Notes: a model not told the origin generated them from the letters alone. A stretch of 64,000 nucleotides of DNA from RGIG426 sp045598965 (GCA_045598965.1 JAZRVH010000009.1:1-64000), one strand, 5' to 3'; counted from the stretch's first letter, positions 8,534 to 18,021 are shown. Program-made: numbers and translations.

Positions 8534-11500
8534 ATGAAACAAAACACATTTTCGATGCGTGTTTTCAGTGTGCTGCTTTGTTTGGCACTGCTGTGCACCT
8601 TCGCACCGCTGACTTCGATCGCCGCAAGCGATACGAAGGTTTTTGTCGGCGGCGTGCAGGTCACGTCTGAAAATGCGGCGGATGTCCTCGGCGACGGGTC
8701 CGTGTCTTACGATGCGAGCACCACGACGCTGACGTTGGACGGTGCGATTATTACCGACACGTACGACTATGAGGATGCGGCGGTTGGCATTTTTGCCGAA
8801 GCGGATTTGATCGTTAACGTCAAAGGTGCAAACTATATGAACCTTTCAAAAGCGGCGGGTTATTACGCCGTGGCGGGCATTTATGCCGACGGCGATTTGA
8901 CGGTATGCGGCGACGGCGATTTGACGGTTATTACGCCGAATGCCTCCTATTTGTCCGGTGCCATTGTTTGCGAGGATACACTGGACTACGAGATTGCCGG
9001 TATATGCAACTTGACTGCCGGTGCGGCGAATAAGAGCTATGCACTCGCAGGCTTTACCGCCATTACGTTCAACTGTGCGACGACGTTCTCGGCAACGACA
9101 CAGACGGCGGTGTTTAACCAAATGCCTACTCTCCGAAATCCGGTGGCATTGATTGACGCTTATGTGTCCACCAGCTTGAGAAATGATATTCCGTCGCTGC
9201 CGCTGACTGCCGACAATGCGGAGGATTTGCTCCCCAATGTGTATAAAATGACGATTGAGGGACAAGAACCGTTCTGCTATGTGGCGGGTGTGCCGGTTAC
9301 GGTGAACAATGCTTCCGATGTGTTCGGCGATGGCACGGTGTGGTACGATATTGAAAAAGAGGAACTGGTGCTGAACAACGCTAACCTGACCGACATTAAC
9401 TTTGACTATGACGAAGCGGAGGATGTCTCCGTTATTTATGGGTCGGGCGACCTCACCATTCGTGTGATTGGCGATAACGTGTTGGATGCGTCCGCCTATG
9501 TGCCGGTGAACAATCCGACGCCGGAATACAACCAAGGCTTGTATATTTCCGGTACGGCGACCTTTGTGGGTGATGGCAACTTGACCGCTATCGGCGGTTA
9601 TGCTGTTAACAACGGTTCTTACGGCATCTACTGCCAAAAGCTGAATGTTTACGGTGCCGGCGACTATTCCTTCATCGGCACCGAGGTTGCCGATGACGGT
9701 GCAACAAGCTACGGTATTTATGTATCGGGTTATTCGCCGCTGTCGATTTCCGGTACGAAATATGTTGAAAACGAGAGCCACGGCGTGTTCGCTATGGGCG
9801 AATCGTTTGCACTTAGTTGCTATGGCGTTAACGTCGATTCGACGGTTTACGAGCAATACTATTCCAATGAAAACGATGAATCTGCGTTGGAAGTGGTGGA
9901 GCCTTCGACCGATTTGTCTGCCGCAAAACGGCTGTTCTGGAAAGCCACCGCTGTGACGGAATACGACGTTATGGTGAACGGCGTTCAGGTTAATGCCAAC
10001 AATATGTTGGATGTGCTCGAAGATGGCACGGTTTCGTATGATTTGAACAAAAATATGGTTACGCTCTCCGACGCCACGCTGACGGTTGCGGCTACCGGTT
10101 GTGACGATGAGGCCGATATCGCCGCTCTGTTTTTTGGTGAGAACACCGACGGGACGGCATACGTGTATCTCGAGGGCGACAACGTTATCGACCTGACCAC
10201 CTTTACGCCGGACGAAAAGGTGGACTATCTGCAAGGAATCGAAGTTTCTCATAATTTGACGATTTGCGGCCCCGGTAGTTTGACTATCGTAAGCGATACC
10301 CAAACCGGCGTCGATTTATACGGTATCTATTGTGATGGCACGGTGACAATCGAAAACAAGGGCGGCTTTACAGTTGACCTGCCGCAGACCTCGGATTATG
10401 TTTGCGGCGTTTGCGGTTATACTTTATATCTCGACGTTCCGTATATTTCGGTTAAAGCGGAATATGCGTTGTCTGCCAGCAATGTGTATAAGCCTGGTGA
10501 CGTAGACTGCTTTGCCACTGAAACTGTCGGCGGTACGTTGCGAAACGTCAACACCCAACTTGACAGTTCAGACTATGTTGAGGTGCAGACCAAAGTTGCC
10601 GAGTTCAAGGTGTGGGTCGGCGATACGCAGGTCACGACGAAAAACTACTTCGACGTGCTTGGCGACGGTACCGTGTCCTACAATCCGGACAGTAACGGAT
10701 TGTTCCTGCGAGATGCCCACATCACCGGTGGTATTCGCTGTACTATGGCGGAGGATTTCGGTGTGATTTTGATGGGAAACAACTCGATTAGCGTCACCGG
10801 CGATGACGAGTCCGCCCTTTACGCTCCGTATCTGTATGTCGTGGGCGACGGTACGCTGGAAATCAATATGGATTGCTCCGGCGAGGTTTACGGCATTAAA
10901 GGCGAAGAAGTGTATTTAGAAAACTCCAACGACATCAGTATCGAGATTGAAGACGGTGCGGACATCGTCCAAGGCGGCGTGTATGCGGAGGATTACCTTG
11001 AATTCAGCGGTGACGGCAATGTGGACGTTTCCGTTGGCCGCACGCTTGAATGGACGTTCGGCATTTACTGTAATGTGGGTATCCAACACAACGGCTTCGG
11101 CAGTCTTACTGTGACAGCGGACGGTTCCGACGGTGACGTGTATGGTATTTACTGTGACGGCGATTTGGAATCCTCCGGTTACGGCGTGATTTCCGCTTTT
11201 GCCGGCGAAGCCCAGGGAGATTCCATTGGTGCGGAGATTTTGGGTGTTTTGAACATTGCCAACGAGAGAATGAGCAGTGCTAACTACTATTTCCGTGGCA
11301 AGACGCAGGCAATCGAAACCACCGGTACGCCGGATATCGGCGACTACACGCTTCGTGCTTCGAAGAGCGAGACGGGAGATTCCCTCGTTCTCAGCCCATC
11401 GCTTGCGTCCCTGGAAGAATATAAACGTGTGTGGTTCAATCCGCCGTATACGGTGAATTCTGTAGACGATATCCGTGTTGAAAACGACTCTTCGGTATCT

Positions 11501-14083
11501 GTGGACTGGTCGTTCTCGAATGAGCCGGATTACGCCTATGTGCTTGCGGATGTATATGATAACGGCGAATATGAGGACCTCGTCGGTGGCGGTGCGTATG
11601 TTTCGGATTCGAGCTTCACCACTACTACAGACGAATACAACACCTCCACGCACAAATGGATTATTGCGGCGTGCTATGGCGGCGATATGGATGAGATGGG
11701 TACCACGGTGATTTTCAGTGAGCCGTTTACCGTGACGTATTACGAGATGGTTAGCGAGGTGTGGTTTGACGTTGAACCGCCGCAAATCGGTATGACCCCG
11801 AGCCAATGGTATGATGGCAACCTCGTTTCGTATTGCAAAGAAGAGCCGACGGTGGCTTGGTTCGATTTAACCGAGGATTCGGACGGCGTTTTGTTGGCTC
11901 CGGGTGAGGTGTTCAAAGTCGGCCACAGTTACGGTGCCGAGCTGCGTCTCCGCTTGGAGGATTACTACGAGGTGGCTACCGACGCCGAAGTGGAAGCAGA
12001 CCATGGCACGGCGGTGGGAACACCGTGGTTTGACGGAGATGTCACGTCTTTCGGTACGGTGTTTAATGAACTGGTCGAAACCGTTTCCGGAATGGTCTTT
12101 GATTTTGAAAGATATCCGGAAGATGGGTTGACGCCCGGCGACATAAACTTCACAAAACAAACATGGCTTTCTTCCGGTATTTCGGTGAACGTGTTCTCCG
12201 ACGTGAGCTACACATGGAAATATAACGAAAACACCAGTTATATTGATCTTGAGACTGCAAAGACCTTGGCGAATGACGCTCCGTTTGTGGGCGGCAACAG
12301 CTATGTGCTTGAAGCAAAATTTGTGCTGAAAGACGGATTTGTTCCGAATCCTGAGGCATTCGATTTCTTCTGCGACGGTGGTACATATGGTTGGGGGCTC
12401 GATTCGCTGATGTATGACGAGACGACCAGAACCATCACGTTCTACTGTTATTGGGGACGGATGATGAAATCCATTTCTTCGGTGGATCTTTTGTTAGATG
12501 TGCCGGAAATCGGCCTTAAACCGACCGACCTCGATTGCATGATAAAAGATGCGTCGATTCGTTACGAATATGACAATTACTATATCAGCTGGTATAAAGT
12601 GGACGCCGGTTCGTACATTCCGATTGCCGACGATACCGAATTCGAGAAAGATACGGCGTATGCCGCACAAATCTACTATGATTTATACGGATATTGTGAG
12701 CTCGCTCCGAATTTGACGGCGACGGTCAACGGAAAAGAAGAAGAGGTAACGTTGTATGATTATGACACCTTTGAGGTGTTTACGGAATTCGAGCCGCTGT
12801 CTGACAACGCAACACCTGTGGAAGCCTTTGATGTGACCGCACTTTCGCCGATTGTCGGACGGACGGTGGAAGAAGCCATGAGCTACGTTTCGATCGACAG
12901 CGATGTGATGGAGTATTTCGAGGTCTCCTACTATCTGTACAATGGGATCGATAGCTACATTCCGCTGAGCTTGACCGACGTGTTTGAAGAAGGTCAAACG
13001 TACGGTGTGCAAGTGGACTTCTCCTTGGCAAGCGGTTATGTGGCTTCGGAGGATCCCAAGCTTGCGGACGGTATCACCGTCAACGGTGAAGCTCCGTCGG
13101 CACCGGGAATCCCGAATGCTGCGGAAACGAAAATGAAATCCGGCTTCGTCTGCTGGGCAACTGAAGCAATTCCGGCTCCGGAAATCACGCTGACCGCTCC
13201 GGAGACTACCGAGTTTACGATTGGCGACGAGGCACTGAGCTCTGTGCAGTGCGGCGTGGCGTACAACTTTGAGCCGGAATTTGACGGCATGATTAAAAAC
13301 GTTCTTGTGAACGTGTTGGATAAGGACGATATGGTTGTGTATTCCTCCTCTTCCGGAGCGGCGTATGACGTTGTGATGGTTGATTTGAGCGGCGATAGCG
13401 TGACGGCCGGTACGTATAAGGTGACGGTTGCCGCCTATTTCCGTGATGAAAAAGTGGTTTCCAACGTGGTGGAGCTTGTGGTGAAGGCGAAAGAGACTAC
13501 GACGGAGGCTGAGCCCACGACGACCGGCACCGAGACTGAGCCGACGGCAACCGGCACTGAGACCGAGCCGACAGCGACCGGTACGGTGACCGAGCCGTCC
13601 TCCTCTGAGAGCGAGCCGACGGCAACCGGCACCGAGACCGAGCCGTCCTCCTCCGAGACCGAGCCGACGGCAACCGGCACCGAGACCGAGCCGTCCTCCT
13701 CCGAGAGCGAGCCGACGGCAACCGGCACCGAGACTGAACCGTCCTCCTCCGAGACCGAGCCGACGGCAACCGGTACGGTGACTGAACCGTCCTCCTCCAA
13801 AACCGAGCCGTCTTCTTCTAAAACGGAACCGACGGTAACCGGCACGGAGATTGAGCCGACGACGACCGGTACGCAGACGGACATCGTGATGCTTGGTGAT
13901 GCGAACAATGACGGTGCGGTCAACATGAAAGACGTGCTGACGCTTCGCAAACAGATTGCCGGCATGGACGTTACGTTTAACGTCACAAATGCTGACGTAA
14001 ACGAGGATGGCGATGTCAATATGAAAGACGTGCTGATGCTTCGCAAGTACCTTGCGGATCTTATCGAAACCTTGGGTGCGTAA
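8534..14083 (+). CDS. Giant secreted multi-module dockerin protein
   Basis: This encodes about 1849 residues. I choose ATG 8534 because GGAGG at 8520-8524 lies 9 bp upstream; earlier in-frame starts (TTG 8501, ATG 8525) overlap or precede that site. The first 30 residues or so form a signal peptide ending near SIAAS. The N-terminal half has four related modules of about 215-230 residues, each opening with a VGGVQVT-like strand and the pattern DVLGDGTVSYD (near bases 8640, 9285, 9970 and 10615); they resemble carbohydrate-binding beta-helix modules. The next part has four shorter modules of about 120 residues with an IGxTP- or LTPGD-like motif. A Thr/Glu/Pro/Ser linker and a C-terminal dockerin close it. 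No catalytic motif is seen; a surface binding role is inferred. Confidence 0.85.
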   Translation: MKQNTFSMRVFSVLLCLALLCTFAPLTSIAASDTKVFVGGVQVTSENAADVLGDGSVSYDASTTTLTLDGAIITDTYDYEDAAVGIFAEADLIVNVKGANYMNLSKAAGYYAVAGIYADGDLTVCGDGDLTVITPNASYLSGAIVCEDTLDYEIAGICNLTAGAANKSYALAGFTAITFNCATTFSATTQTAVFNQMPTLRNPVALIDAYVSTSLRNDIPSLPLTADNAEDLLPNVYKMTIEGQEPFCYVAGVPVTVNNASDVFGDGTVWYDIEKEELVLNNANLTDINFDYDEAEDVSVIYGSGDLTIRVIGDNVLDASAYVPVNNPTPEYNQGLYISGTATFVGDGNLTAIGGYAVNNGSYGIYCQKLNVYGAGDYSFIGTEVADDGATSYGIYVSGYSPLSISGTKYVENESHGVFAMGESFALSCYGVNVDSTVYEQYYSNENDESALEVVEPSTDLSAAKRLFWKATAVTEYDVMVNGVQVNANNMLDVLEDGTVSYDLNKNMVTLSDATLTVAATGCDDEADIAALFFGENTDGTAYVYLEGDNVIDLTTFTPDEKVDYLQGIEVSHNLTICGPGSLTIVSDTQTGVDLYGIYCDGTVTIENKGGFTVDLPQTSDYVCGVCGYTLYLDVPYISVKAEYALSASNVYKPGDVDCFATETVGGTLRNVNTQLDSSDYVEVQTKVAEFKVWVGDTQVTTKNYFDVLGDGTVSYNPDSNGLFLRDAHITGGIRCTMAEDFGVILMGNNSISVTGDDESALYAPYLYVVGDGTLEINMDCSGEVYGIKGEEVYLENSNDISIEIEDGADIVQGGVYAEDYLEFSGDGNVDVSVGRTLEWTFGIYCNVGIQHNGFGSLTVTADGSDGDVYGIYCDGDLESSGYGVISAFAGEAQGDSIGAEILGVLNIANERMSSANYYFRGKTQAIETTGTPDIGDYTLRASKSETGDSLVLSPSLASLEEYKRVWFNPPYTVNSVDDIRVENDSSVSVDWSFSNEPDYAYVLADVYDNGEYEDLVGGGAYVSDSSFTTTTDEYNTSTHKWIIAACYGGDMDEMGTTVIFSEPFTVTYYEMVSEVWFDVEPPQIGMTPSQWYDGNLVSYCKEEPTVAWFDLTEDSDGVLLAPGEVFKVGHSYGAELRLRLEDYYEVATDAEVEADHGTAVGTPWFDGDVTSFGTVFNELVETVSGMVFDFERYPEDGLTPGDINFTKQTWLSSGISVNVFSDVSYTWKYNENTSYIDLETAKTLANDAPFVGGNSYVLEAKFVLKDGFVPNPEAFDFFCDGGTYGWGLDSLMYDETTRTITFYCYWGRMMKSISSVDLLLDVPEIGLKPTDLDCMIKDASIRYEYDNYYISWYKVDAGSYIPIADDTEFEKDTAYAAQIYYDLYGYCELAPNLTATVNGKEEEVTLYDYDTFEVFTEFEPLSDNATPVEAFDVTALSPIVGRTVEEAMSYVSIDSDVMEYFEVSYYLYNGIDSYIPLSLTDVFEEGQTYGVQVDFSLASGYVASEDPKLADGITVNGEAPSAPGIPNAAETKMKSGFVCWATEAIPAPEITLTAPETTEFTIGDEALSSVQCGVAYNFEPEFDGMIKNVLVNVLDKDDMVVYSSSSGAAYDVVMVDLSGDSVTAGTYKVTVAAYFRDEKVVSNVVELVVKAKETTTEAEPTTTGTETEPTATGTETEPTATGTVTEPSSSESEPTATGTETEPSSSETEPTATGTETEPSSSESEPTATGTETEPSSSETEPTATGTVTEPSSSKTEPSSSKTEPTVTGTEIEPTTTGTQTDIVMLGDANNDGAVNMKDVLTLRKQIAGMDVTFNVTNADVNEDGDVNMKDVLMLRKYLADLIETLGA
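13565..13804 (+). repeat. 48-bp tandem repeat coding the TEPSSSE-type linker
   Basis: GAGCCGACNG recurs at 13565, 13613, 13661, 13709 and 13757, exactly 48 bp (16 residues) apart. The encoded unit is EPTATGTETEPSSSE with small changes. It is a flexible linker before the dockerin and a likely site of copy-number change. Confidence 0.88.
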
Positions 14084-14093
14084 GTGAAAAAAG

Positions 14094-14140
14094 ACAGCCC
14101 CTCCGACGGACACTACGTTGGAGGGGCTGTTCTTGCTTTT
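14094..14140 (+). terminator. Terminator after the giant dockerin gene
   Basis: An ACAGCCCCTCC stem (14094-14104) pairs with GGAGGGGCTGT (14120-14130) and extends inward to about 15 bp. A T-rich tract follows and overlaps the next promoter. Confidence 0.88.
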
Positions 14141-14161
14141 TCTTTAGAATTGTGTTATACT
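14133..14161 (+). promoter_or_regulatory. Sigma-A promoter for uridine phosphorylase
   Basis: TTGCTT (14133-14138), 17 bp, TATACT (14156-14161) with an extended -10 TG. The -35 box lies inside the T tract of the preceding terminator. Confidence 0.75.
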
Positions 14162-14193
14162 GAACGTGTTCGAACGAAAAGGAGGAGTGTGCG

Positions 14194-14949
14194 ATGGTAC
14201 AGCAATCGTATCACATTGGATTTAACGATGCCAAAGGGGCAAAATATGTGATTTTGCCCGGTGACCCCGGCCGTGTGGAGAAAATTGCCCGGTTTTTGGA
14301 TGAGCCGCAATTTTTGGCACAAAATCGTGAATATACCACGTGGATAGGGAAACTTGCCGGTCAACCGGTTCTTGTGATGTCTACCGGTATGGGCGGCCCG
14401 TCTACCGCTATTGCGGTGGAGGAGCTGGCGGCTCTTGGGGTAAAAACCTTTATCCGTATCGGCACTGCCGGCGGCATGCAAACGGAAGTGATTGGCGGCG
14501 ATGTGGTGGTTGCGACCGGCTCTATTCGTATGGAGGGAACTACACGGGAATATGTGCCGATTGAATATCCCGCTGTGCCGGATTTTGACGTCACCTACGC
14601 CCTGAAATCGGCGGCAGAGAAGCTCGGACTTCGCTGTCATACCGGTGTGGTGCAAAGCAAGGACTCGTTTTACGGTCAGCATTCGCCGTCACGGATGCCG
14701 GTGGGTTATGAGCTTGAAAACAAATGGAAAGCGTGGATTGGTGCGGGCTGTCTTGCCTCCGAAATGGAGAGTGCGGCGTTGTTTATCGTGTGCTCCACTC
14801 TGCGGGTGCGTGCCGGTTCGGTGTTTTCTATTGTATGGAACCAAGAGCGGGAGCGTTTGGGGCTTGACAACCCCGAAGTCCACGATACCACCGATGCCAT
14901 CAAAACGGCGGTGGAAGCGACGAGGATTTTGATTGAAAAAGAAAAATAA
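14194..14949 (+). CDS. udp: Uridine phosphorylase
   Basis: This 251-residue cytoplasmic enzyme splits uridine with phosphate into uracil and ribose 1-phosphate (pyrimidine salvage). The family length and order of motifs are kept: phosphate-binding LPGDPGRVEKIA near the N-terminus, STGMGGPSTAIAVEEL, RIGTAGG, the substrate loop KDSFYGQHSP, and ASEMESAALF near residue 190 that holds the ribose-binding Glu/Met/Glu set. GGAGGAG lies 8-10 bp before ATG 14194. It has its own promoter and terminator, so it is monocistronic among surface genes and may help use nucleosides. A purine nucleoside phosphorylase of the same superfamily is less likely given the EYTTW and FYGQ motifs. Confidence 0.92.
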   Translation: MVQQSYHIGFNDAKGAKYVILPGDPGRVEKIARFLDEPQFLAQNREYTTWIGKLAGQPVLVMSTGMGGPSTAIAVEELAALGVKTFIRIGTAGGMQTEVIGGDVVVATGSIRMEGTTREYVPIEYPAVPDFDVTYALKSAAEKLGLRCHTGVVQSKDSFYGQHSPSRMPVGYELENKWKAWIGAGCLASEMESAALFIVCSTLRVRAGSVFSIVWNQERERLGLDNPEVHDTTDAIKTAVEATRILIEKEK

Positions 14950-14955
14950 TACATA

Positions 14956-15003
14956 AAATCCACCCTGGACGACATTTTTTTGCCTTAGGGGTGGATTTTT
15001 TCT
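14956..15003 (+). terminator. Terminator after udp
   Basis: AAATCCACCC (14956-14965) pairs with GGGTGGATTT (14989-14998) across a 23-base loop and is followed by a T run. The long loop makes it weaker than its neighbours. Confidence 0.75.
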
Positions 15004-15031
15004 TTACATTTCTTTTGAAAAGTGGTATATT
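15003..15031 (+). promoter_or_regulatory. Sigma-A promoter for the N-terminal dockerin gene
   Basis: TTTACA (15003-15008), 17 bp, TATATT (15026-15031) with an extended -10 TG (TGGTATATT). Confidence 0.78.
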
Positions 15032-15061
15032 TTATACAATTGTTGTAGAGGAGGAATTTCA

Positions 15062-17899
15062 ATGAAAAAACATCTGTCCATCCTTTTATCTGTGGCTCTC
15101 GCTGTTGTGGTTATGGCGGGAATGACGGTTTTTGCCGCCGCAGAAACCGCCGCAAACACAGCCGAGATTGTTTACGGCGACGCCAATACCGACGGTGCGG
15201 TCAATATGAAAGACGTGCTCACCATCCGCAAGTATGTGGCGGGCTTGTCGGCAGAAATTGATTTAACTGCCGCCGACACAAATGGCGATGGTGCGGTTAA
15301 TATGAAAGACGTGTTGACCGTTCGCAAATTTGTGGCCAATCTTATTACGGTGATTGACCCCGGCAACACGAATCCGACCGAAAATCCGACCGCTACGGCG
15401 GTGATTGAGACGACGGCAAAGACGGATTCGACGGAAACCGAGCTGACGGCGACCGAGACCGAGACCGAGCCGGGCAAAACGTCGTCGACTACCGAGACGA
15501 AGTCGACTACTGAGACGAGCGGAACGGAGTCTACGGCAAAGCCGAGCGAGACGTCGTCCACCACACAGCCGAGCGAGACGAAGCCCACGACTGCTCCGAC
15601 GAAGGTTCCGGAAAATCCCGAAACGGTGTTTTTCGGCTCGTATGAGCAGGACGGCGATTTCAAAAACGGCAAAGAGCCCATCGAGTGGATTGTGCTGGAA
15701 GAAAAAGACGGCACCAAACTGCTTTTAAGCCGCTATGTGCTGGACTATCGGATGCAGGCGGACCACTATCGTGAGGACTATAACTGGGCGTCGTATTCCG
15801 GCGTTCGTGAGTGGCTGAACGATGAATTTTATGATATGGCGTTCTCGTCGAACGAGAAACCGTATATGCTCCAAAAAGAGACGTATACAAAGCAGCTTGC
15901 TACTGCCAAAAATACTGCCGACATAAAAACCTTTGACCATGTCAGCTTGTTGTCTATGGAAGAGCTGGAGCTGTATTTTGATTTGAAAACCGATGCCCAA
16001 AACAACACCTATTCCGAAAGTCTGCTTGCCGAAGCAACCCCGCAAGCGGCAAAATTCGACTATTGCAACACGGTGGATGAGGATTGGTACGGCTTTGAGC
16101 ATTTCGGCTACGGCGACGAGTGGATGGGCAAAAACACCGCTTTGTGGCTGCTTCGTACGCCGGGCGGCGGTGGCTCTTGCGATGCCTCTTTTGTAAGCGA
16201 CAGCGGTATTGTGAGCTATGACTACCTTGCCACCTTCCTTGGCGGTATTCGCCCGGTCATTCTCCTTTCCGACGAGCCGTATTCGTTTGACGAGACGGTG
16301 TGCTATCCGGAGAATGCGTCGCTCACGAGAGAAGTGTGTCACGATATGGATGGCAGCTTTGCTGTGACCGGGGAACACCTCTACGATGCGAACGGAAACG
16401 AGACGAGCCGTCGCACGTATTCGAGATTAGGCGTTATGGAAAACTGGGGGTATGTATACGATTGGACTTACGATGACCAGGGAAATATGCTGAGCGAACG
16501 CTATTATAACGGAATAACCTATATTGAAGAATACAGTTACGACGAATTCGGAAGACGTGTGAAAACAACCGGCTACATCTATGACGGGTTCTTAGGAAAT
16601 AGCCCCTATACGCCGGACGAGGTTTCTTTGGATGTAATAGTAGAATATGCGTATGACTATGAAGGGGATGAGGTAGCCTACAATTATTACGATGCAAACG
16701 GAAATCTTATAAAAGAATATGACTACTTTGTTCGCAATGATGACGGAACGATAACGGTATACTATGTGGATGGAGACGGAAACCCGTTTTATGCGAGCAT
16801 TTACGATGCGGATGGATATCGTATTGGCAACCTGAATTATAATGACGATGGCACCGCCTATGTATGTAAGTACAATCAAAACGGGGACATGATAGCCGAA
16901 TGGAAGCAGTATGCGGACGGCACTATTCGGATGATTTATGAATACGAGTACAATGAAAACGGGGATATCCTGAGTTACACCATGTATGATGAGGAAGGAA
17001 ATTATGAGGTCAAGGTCGTGTTTACCTACGATGACCACGGGAATGTCGTGAGTGTCCGTCCTTATAATGAGGACGGCAGTATTTGCGAGACGATTGATGA
17101 TTATGAAACCTATTACGATGTAGTTTACACGTATACCGAAAGCGGGAATATCGCAAAGAACAAACTATATAATAAAAACGGGTCTCTTCGGACTTGCGAT
17201 GTGTATACCTACGACGAACAGGGCAATCTGATTTCTAGGCGGTGTTATTATGACGAAGAATGCACTTCTGTTGGATGGTCTTGGTCTTGCGATTTTACGT
17301 ATGACGAAAACGGAAATGAATCCAGTTATCGTGCCTACAACTATGACGGTAGCGTGGACTGGTCACGTTCGTGGGATGTAACCTATGATGAGAACGGAAA
17401 CCAGACGAGCGAACGCCGCTACAATGAAGACGAAAGTATCAAATGGGAATTTTCTTTTGACAAAACTTATGATGAGAACGGAAACCGGACAAGTGGACGC
17501 TTCTACAAAGTCGACGGTAGTAAGGATTGGTTGCGTTCGTGGGATGAAACCTATGATGAGAACGGAAACCAGACGAGAGTTCGCTACTACAACGAAGACG
17601 GCAGCGTAAACTGGTGGAATTCGTGGGATGCAACCTACGACGAAAACGGAAACCGGACGAGCGAACGCTATTACAACGGAGACGGTAGTGTGGATTGGGC
17701 AATGTCTTGCGATTGTACCTACGACGAAAACGGCAACCAGATAAGCGAACGTTACTACTATGACGATGGCACTTTGAGTAGCAGCTGGGAAGCCACCTAT
17801 GATGCCAACGGAAACCAAACGAGCTTTATGCGGATTTACGGCGACGGAAGCTACGATTGCTGGTACGAGTACATCTACTTAAACCCGATTGCAGGGTAA
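15062..17899 (+). CDS. Secreted protein: N-terminal dockerin, DUF6273-like domain, DENGN repeats
   Basis: This encodes 945 residues after GAGGAGG, about 8 bp before ATG 15062. Residues 1-28 are a signal peptide. The dockerin is at residues 37-100, at the N-terminus, with both calcium loops intact (GDANTDGAVNMKD, ADTNGDGAVNMKD). A Thr/Glu/Ser linker runs to about residue 180. Residues 183-405 resemble DUF6273: FGSYEQDG and EWIVLEE at the start, then TALWLLRTPGG and GGIRPVILL at the end. From residue 430 there are tyrosine-rich repeats of the form TYDENGNQTSERYYN that recall RHS/YD or MORN-like repeats. The C-terminal six copies have an exact 28-residue period. The repeat end is free, which is the reverse of the other dockerin proteins here. 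Function unknown; surface binding is likely. Confidence 0.85.
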   Translation: MKKHLSILLSVALAVVVMAGMTVFAAAETAANTAEIVYGDANTDGAVNMKDVLTIRKYVAGLSAEIDLTAADTNGDGAVNMKDVLTVRKFVANLITVIDPGNTNPTENPTATAVIETTAKTDSTETELTATETETEPGKTSSTTETKSTTETSGTESTAKPSETSSTTQPSETKPTTAPTKVPENPETVFFGSYEQDGDFKNGKEPIEWIVLEEKDGTKLLLSRYVLDYRMQADHYREDYNWASYSGVREWLNDEFYDMAFSSNEKPYMLQKETYTKQLATAKNTADIKTFDHVSLLSMEELELYFDLKTDAQNNTYSESLLAEATPQAAKFDYCNTVDEDWYGFEHFGYGDEWMGKNTALWLLRTPGGGGSCDASFVSDSGIVSYDYLATFLGGIRPVILLSDEPYSFDETVCYPENASLTREVCHDMDGSFAVTGEHLYDANGNETSRRTYSRLGVMENWGYVYDWTYDDQGNMLSERYYNGITYIEEYSYDEFGRRVKTTGYIYDGFLGNSPYTPDEVSLDVIVEYAYDYEGDEVAYNYYDANGNLIKEYDYFVRNDDGTITVYYVDGDGNPFYASIYDADGYRIGNLNYNDDGTAYVCKYNQNGDMIAEWKQYADGTIRMIYEYEYNENGDILSYTMYDEEGNYEVKVVFTYDDHGNVVSVRPYNEDGSICETIDDYETYYDVVYTYTESGNIAKNKLYNKNGSLRTCDVYTYDEQGNLISRRCYYDEECTSVGWSWSCDFTYDENGNESSYRAYNYDGSVDWSRSWDVTYDENGNQTSERRYNEDESIKWEFSFDKTYDENGNRTSGRFYKVDGSKDWLRSWDETYDENGNQTRVRYYNEDGSVNWWNSWDATYDENGNRTSERYYNGDGSVDWAMSCDCTYDENGNQISERYYYDDGTLSSSWEATYDANGNQTSFMRIYGDGSYDCWYEYIYLNPIAG
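17297..17840 (+). repeat. 84-bp tandem repeats coding 28-residue DENGN units
   Basis: Units begin at 17297, 17381, 17465, 17549, 17633 and 17717, exactly 84 bp apart; a last partial unit begins at 17795 after a 78-bp step. The consensus opens with TYDENGN and ends with a tryptophan-containing DGSVDW segment. Confidence 0.88.
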
Positions 17900-17907
17900 A
17901 TTTAACG

Positions 17908-17943
17908 CAAAACAGCCCCTTTCTTTGAAAGGGGTTGTTTTTT
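17908..17943 (+). terminator. Terminator after the N-terminal dockerin gene
   Basis: AACAGCCCCTTTC pairs with GAAAGGGGTTGTT across a 3-base loop (stem about 17910-17922 with 17926-17938), followed by T. Confidence 0.92.
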
Positions 17944-17969
17944 ATGTTGGCGACTTTTTTCAAATATTT

Positions 17970-17999
17970 GCATAAACGTGCTTGCGTTTGCTCACACTA
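17970..17999 (+). promoter_or_regulatory. Possible forespore (sigma-G/F type) promoter
   Basis: GCATA (17970-17974) and CACACTA (17993-17999) are separated by 18 bp. This fits the Bacillus sigma-G consensus GHATR-N18-CATXHTA with one mismatch. No sigma-A promoter is visible in front of the M23 gene. One weak match only. Confidence 0.28.
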
Positions 18000-18021
18000 T
18001 GGGTGAAACGGAGGAATGGTT

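Noticed and set aside
8846..10303. A 485-codon minus-strand frame inside the giant dockerin gene
   Set aside because: Composition follows the complement of the modular repeats; no start signal.
17297..17840. A CRISPR-like array in the 84-bp repeats
   Set aside because: The repeats are in frame within a clear coding region, have no spacers and encode a regular protein pattern.
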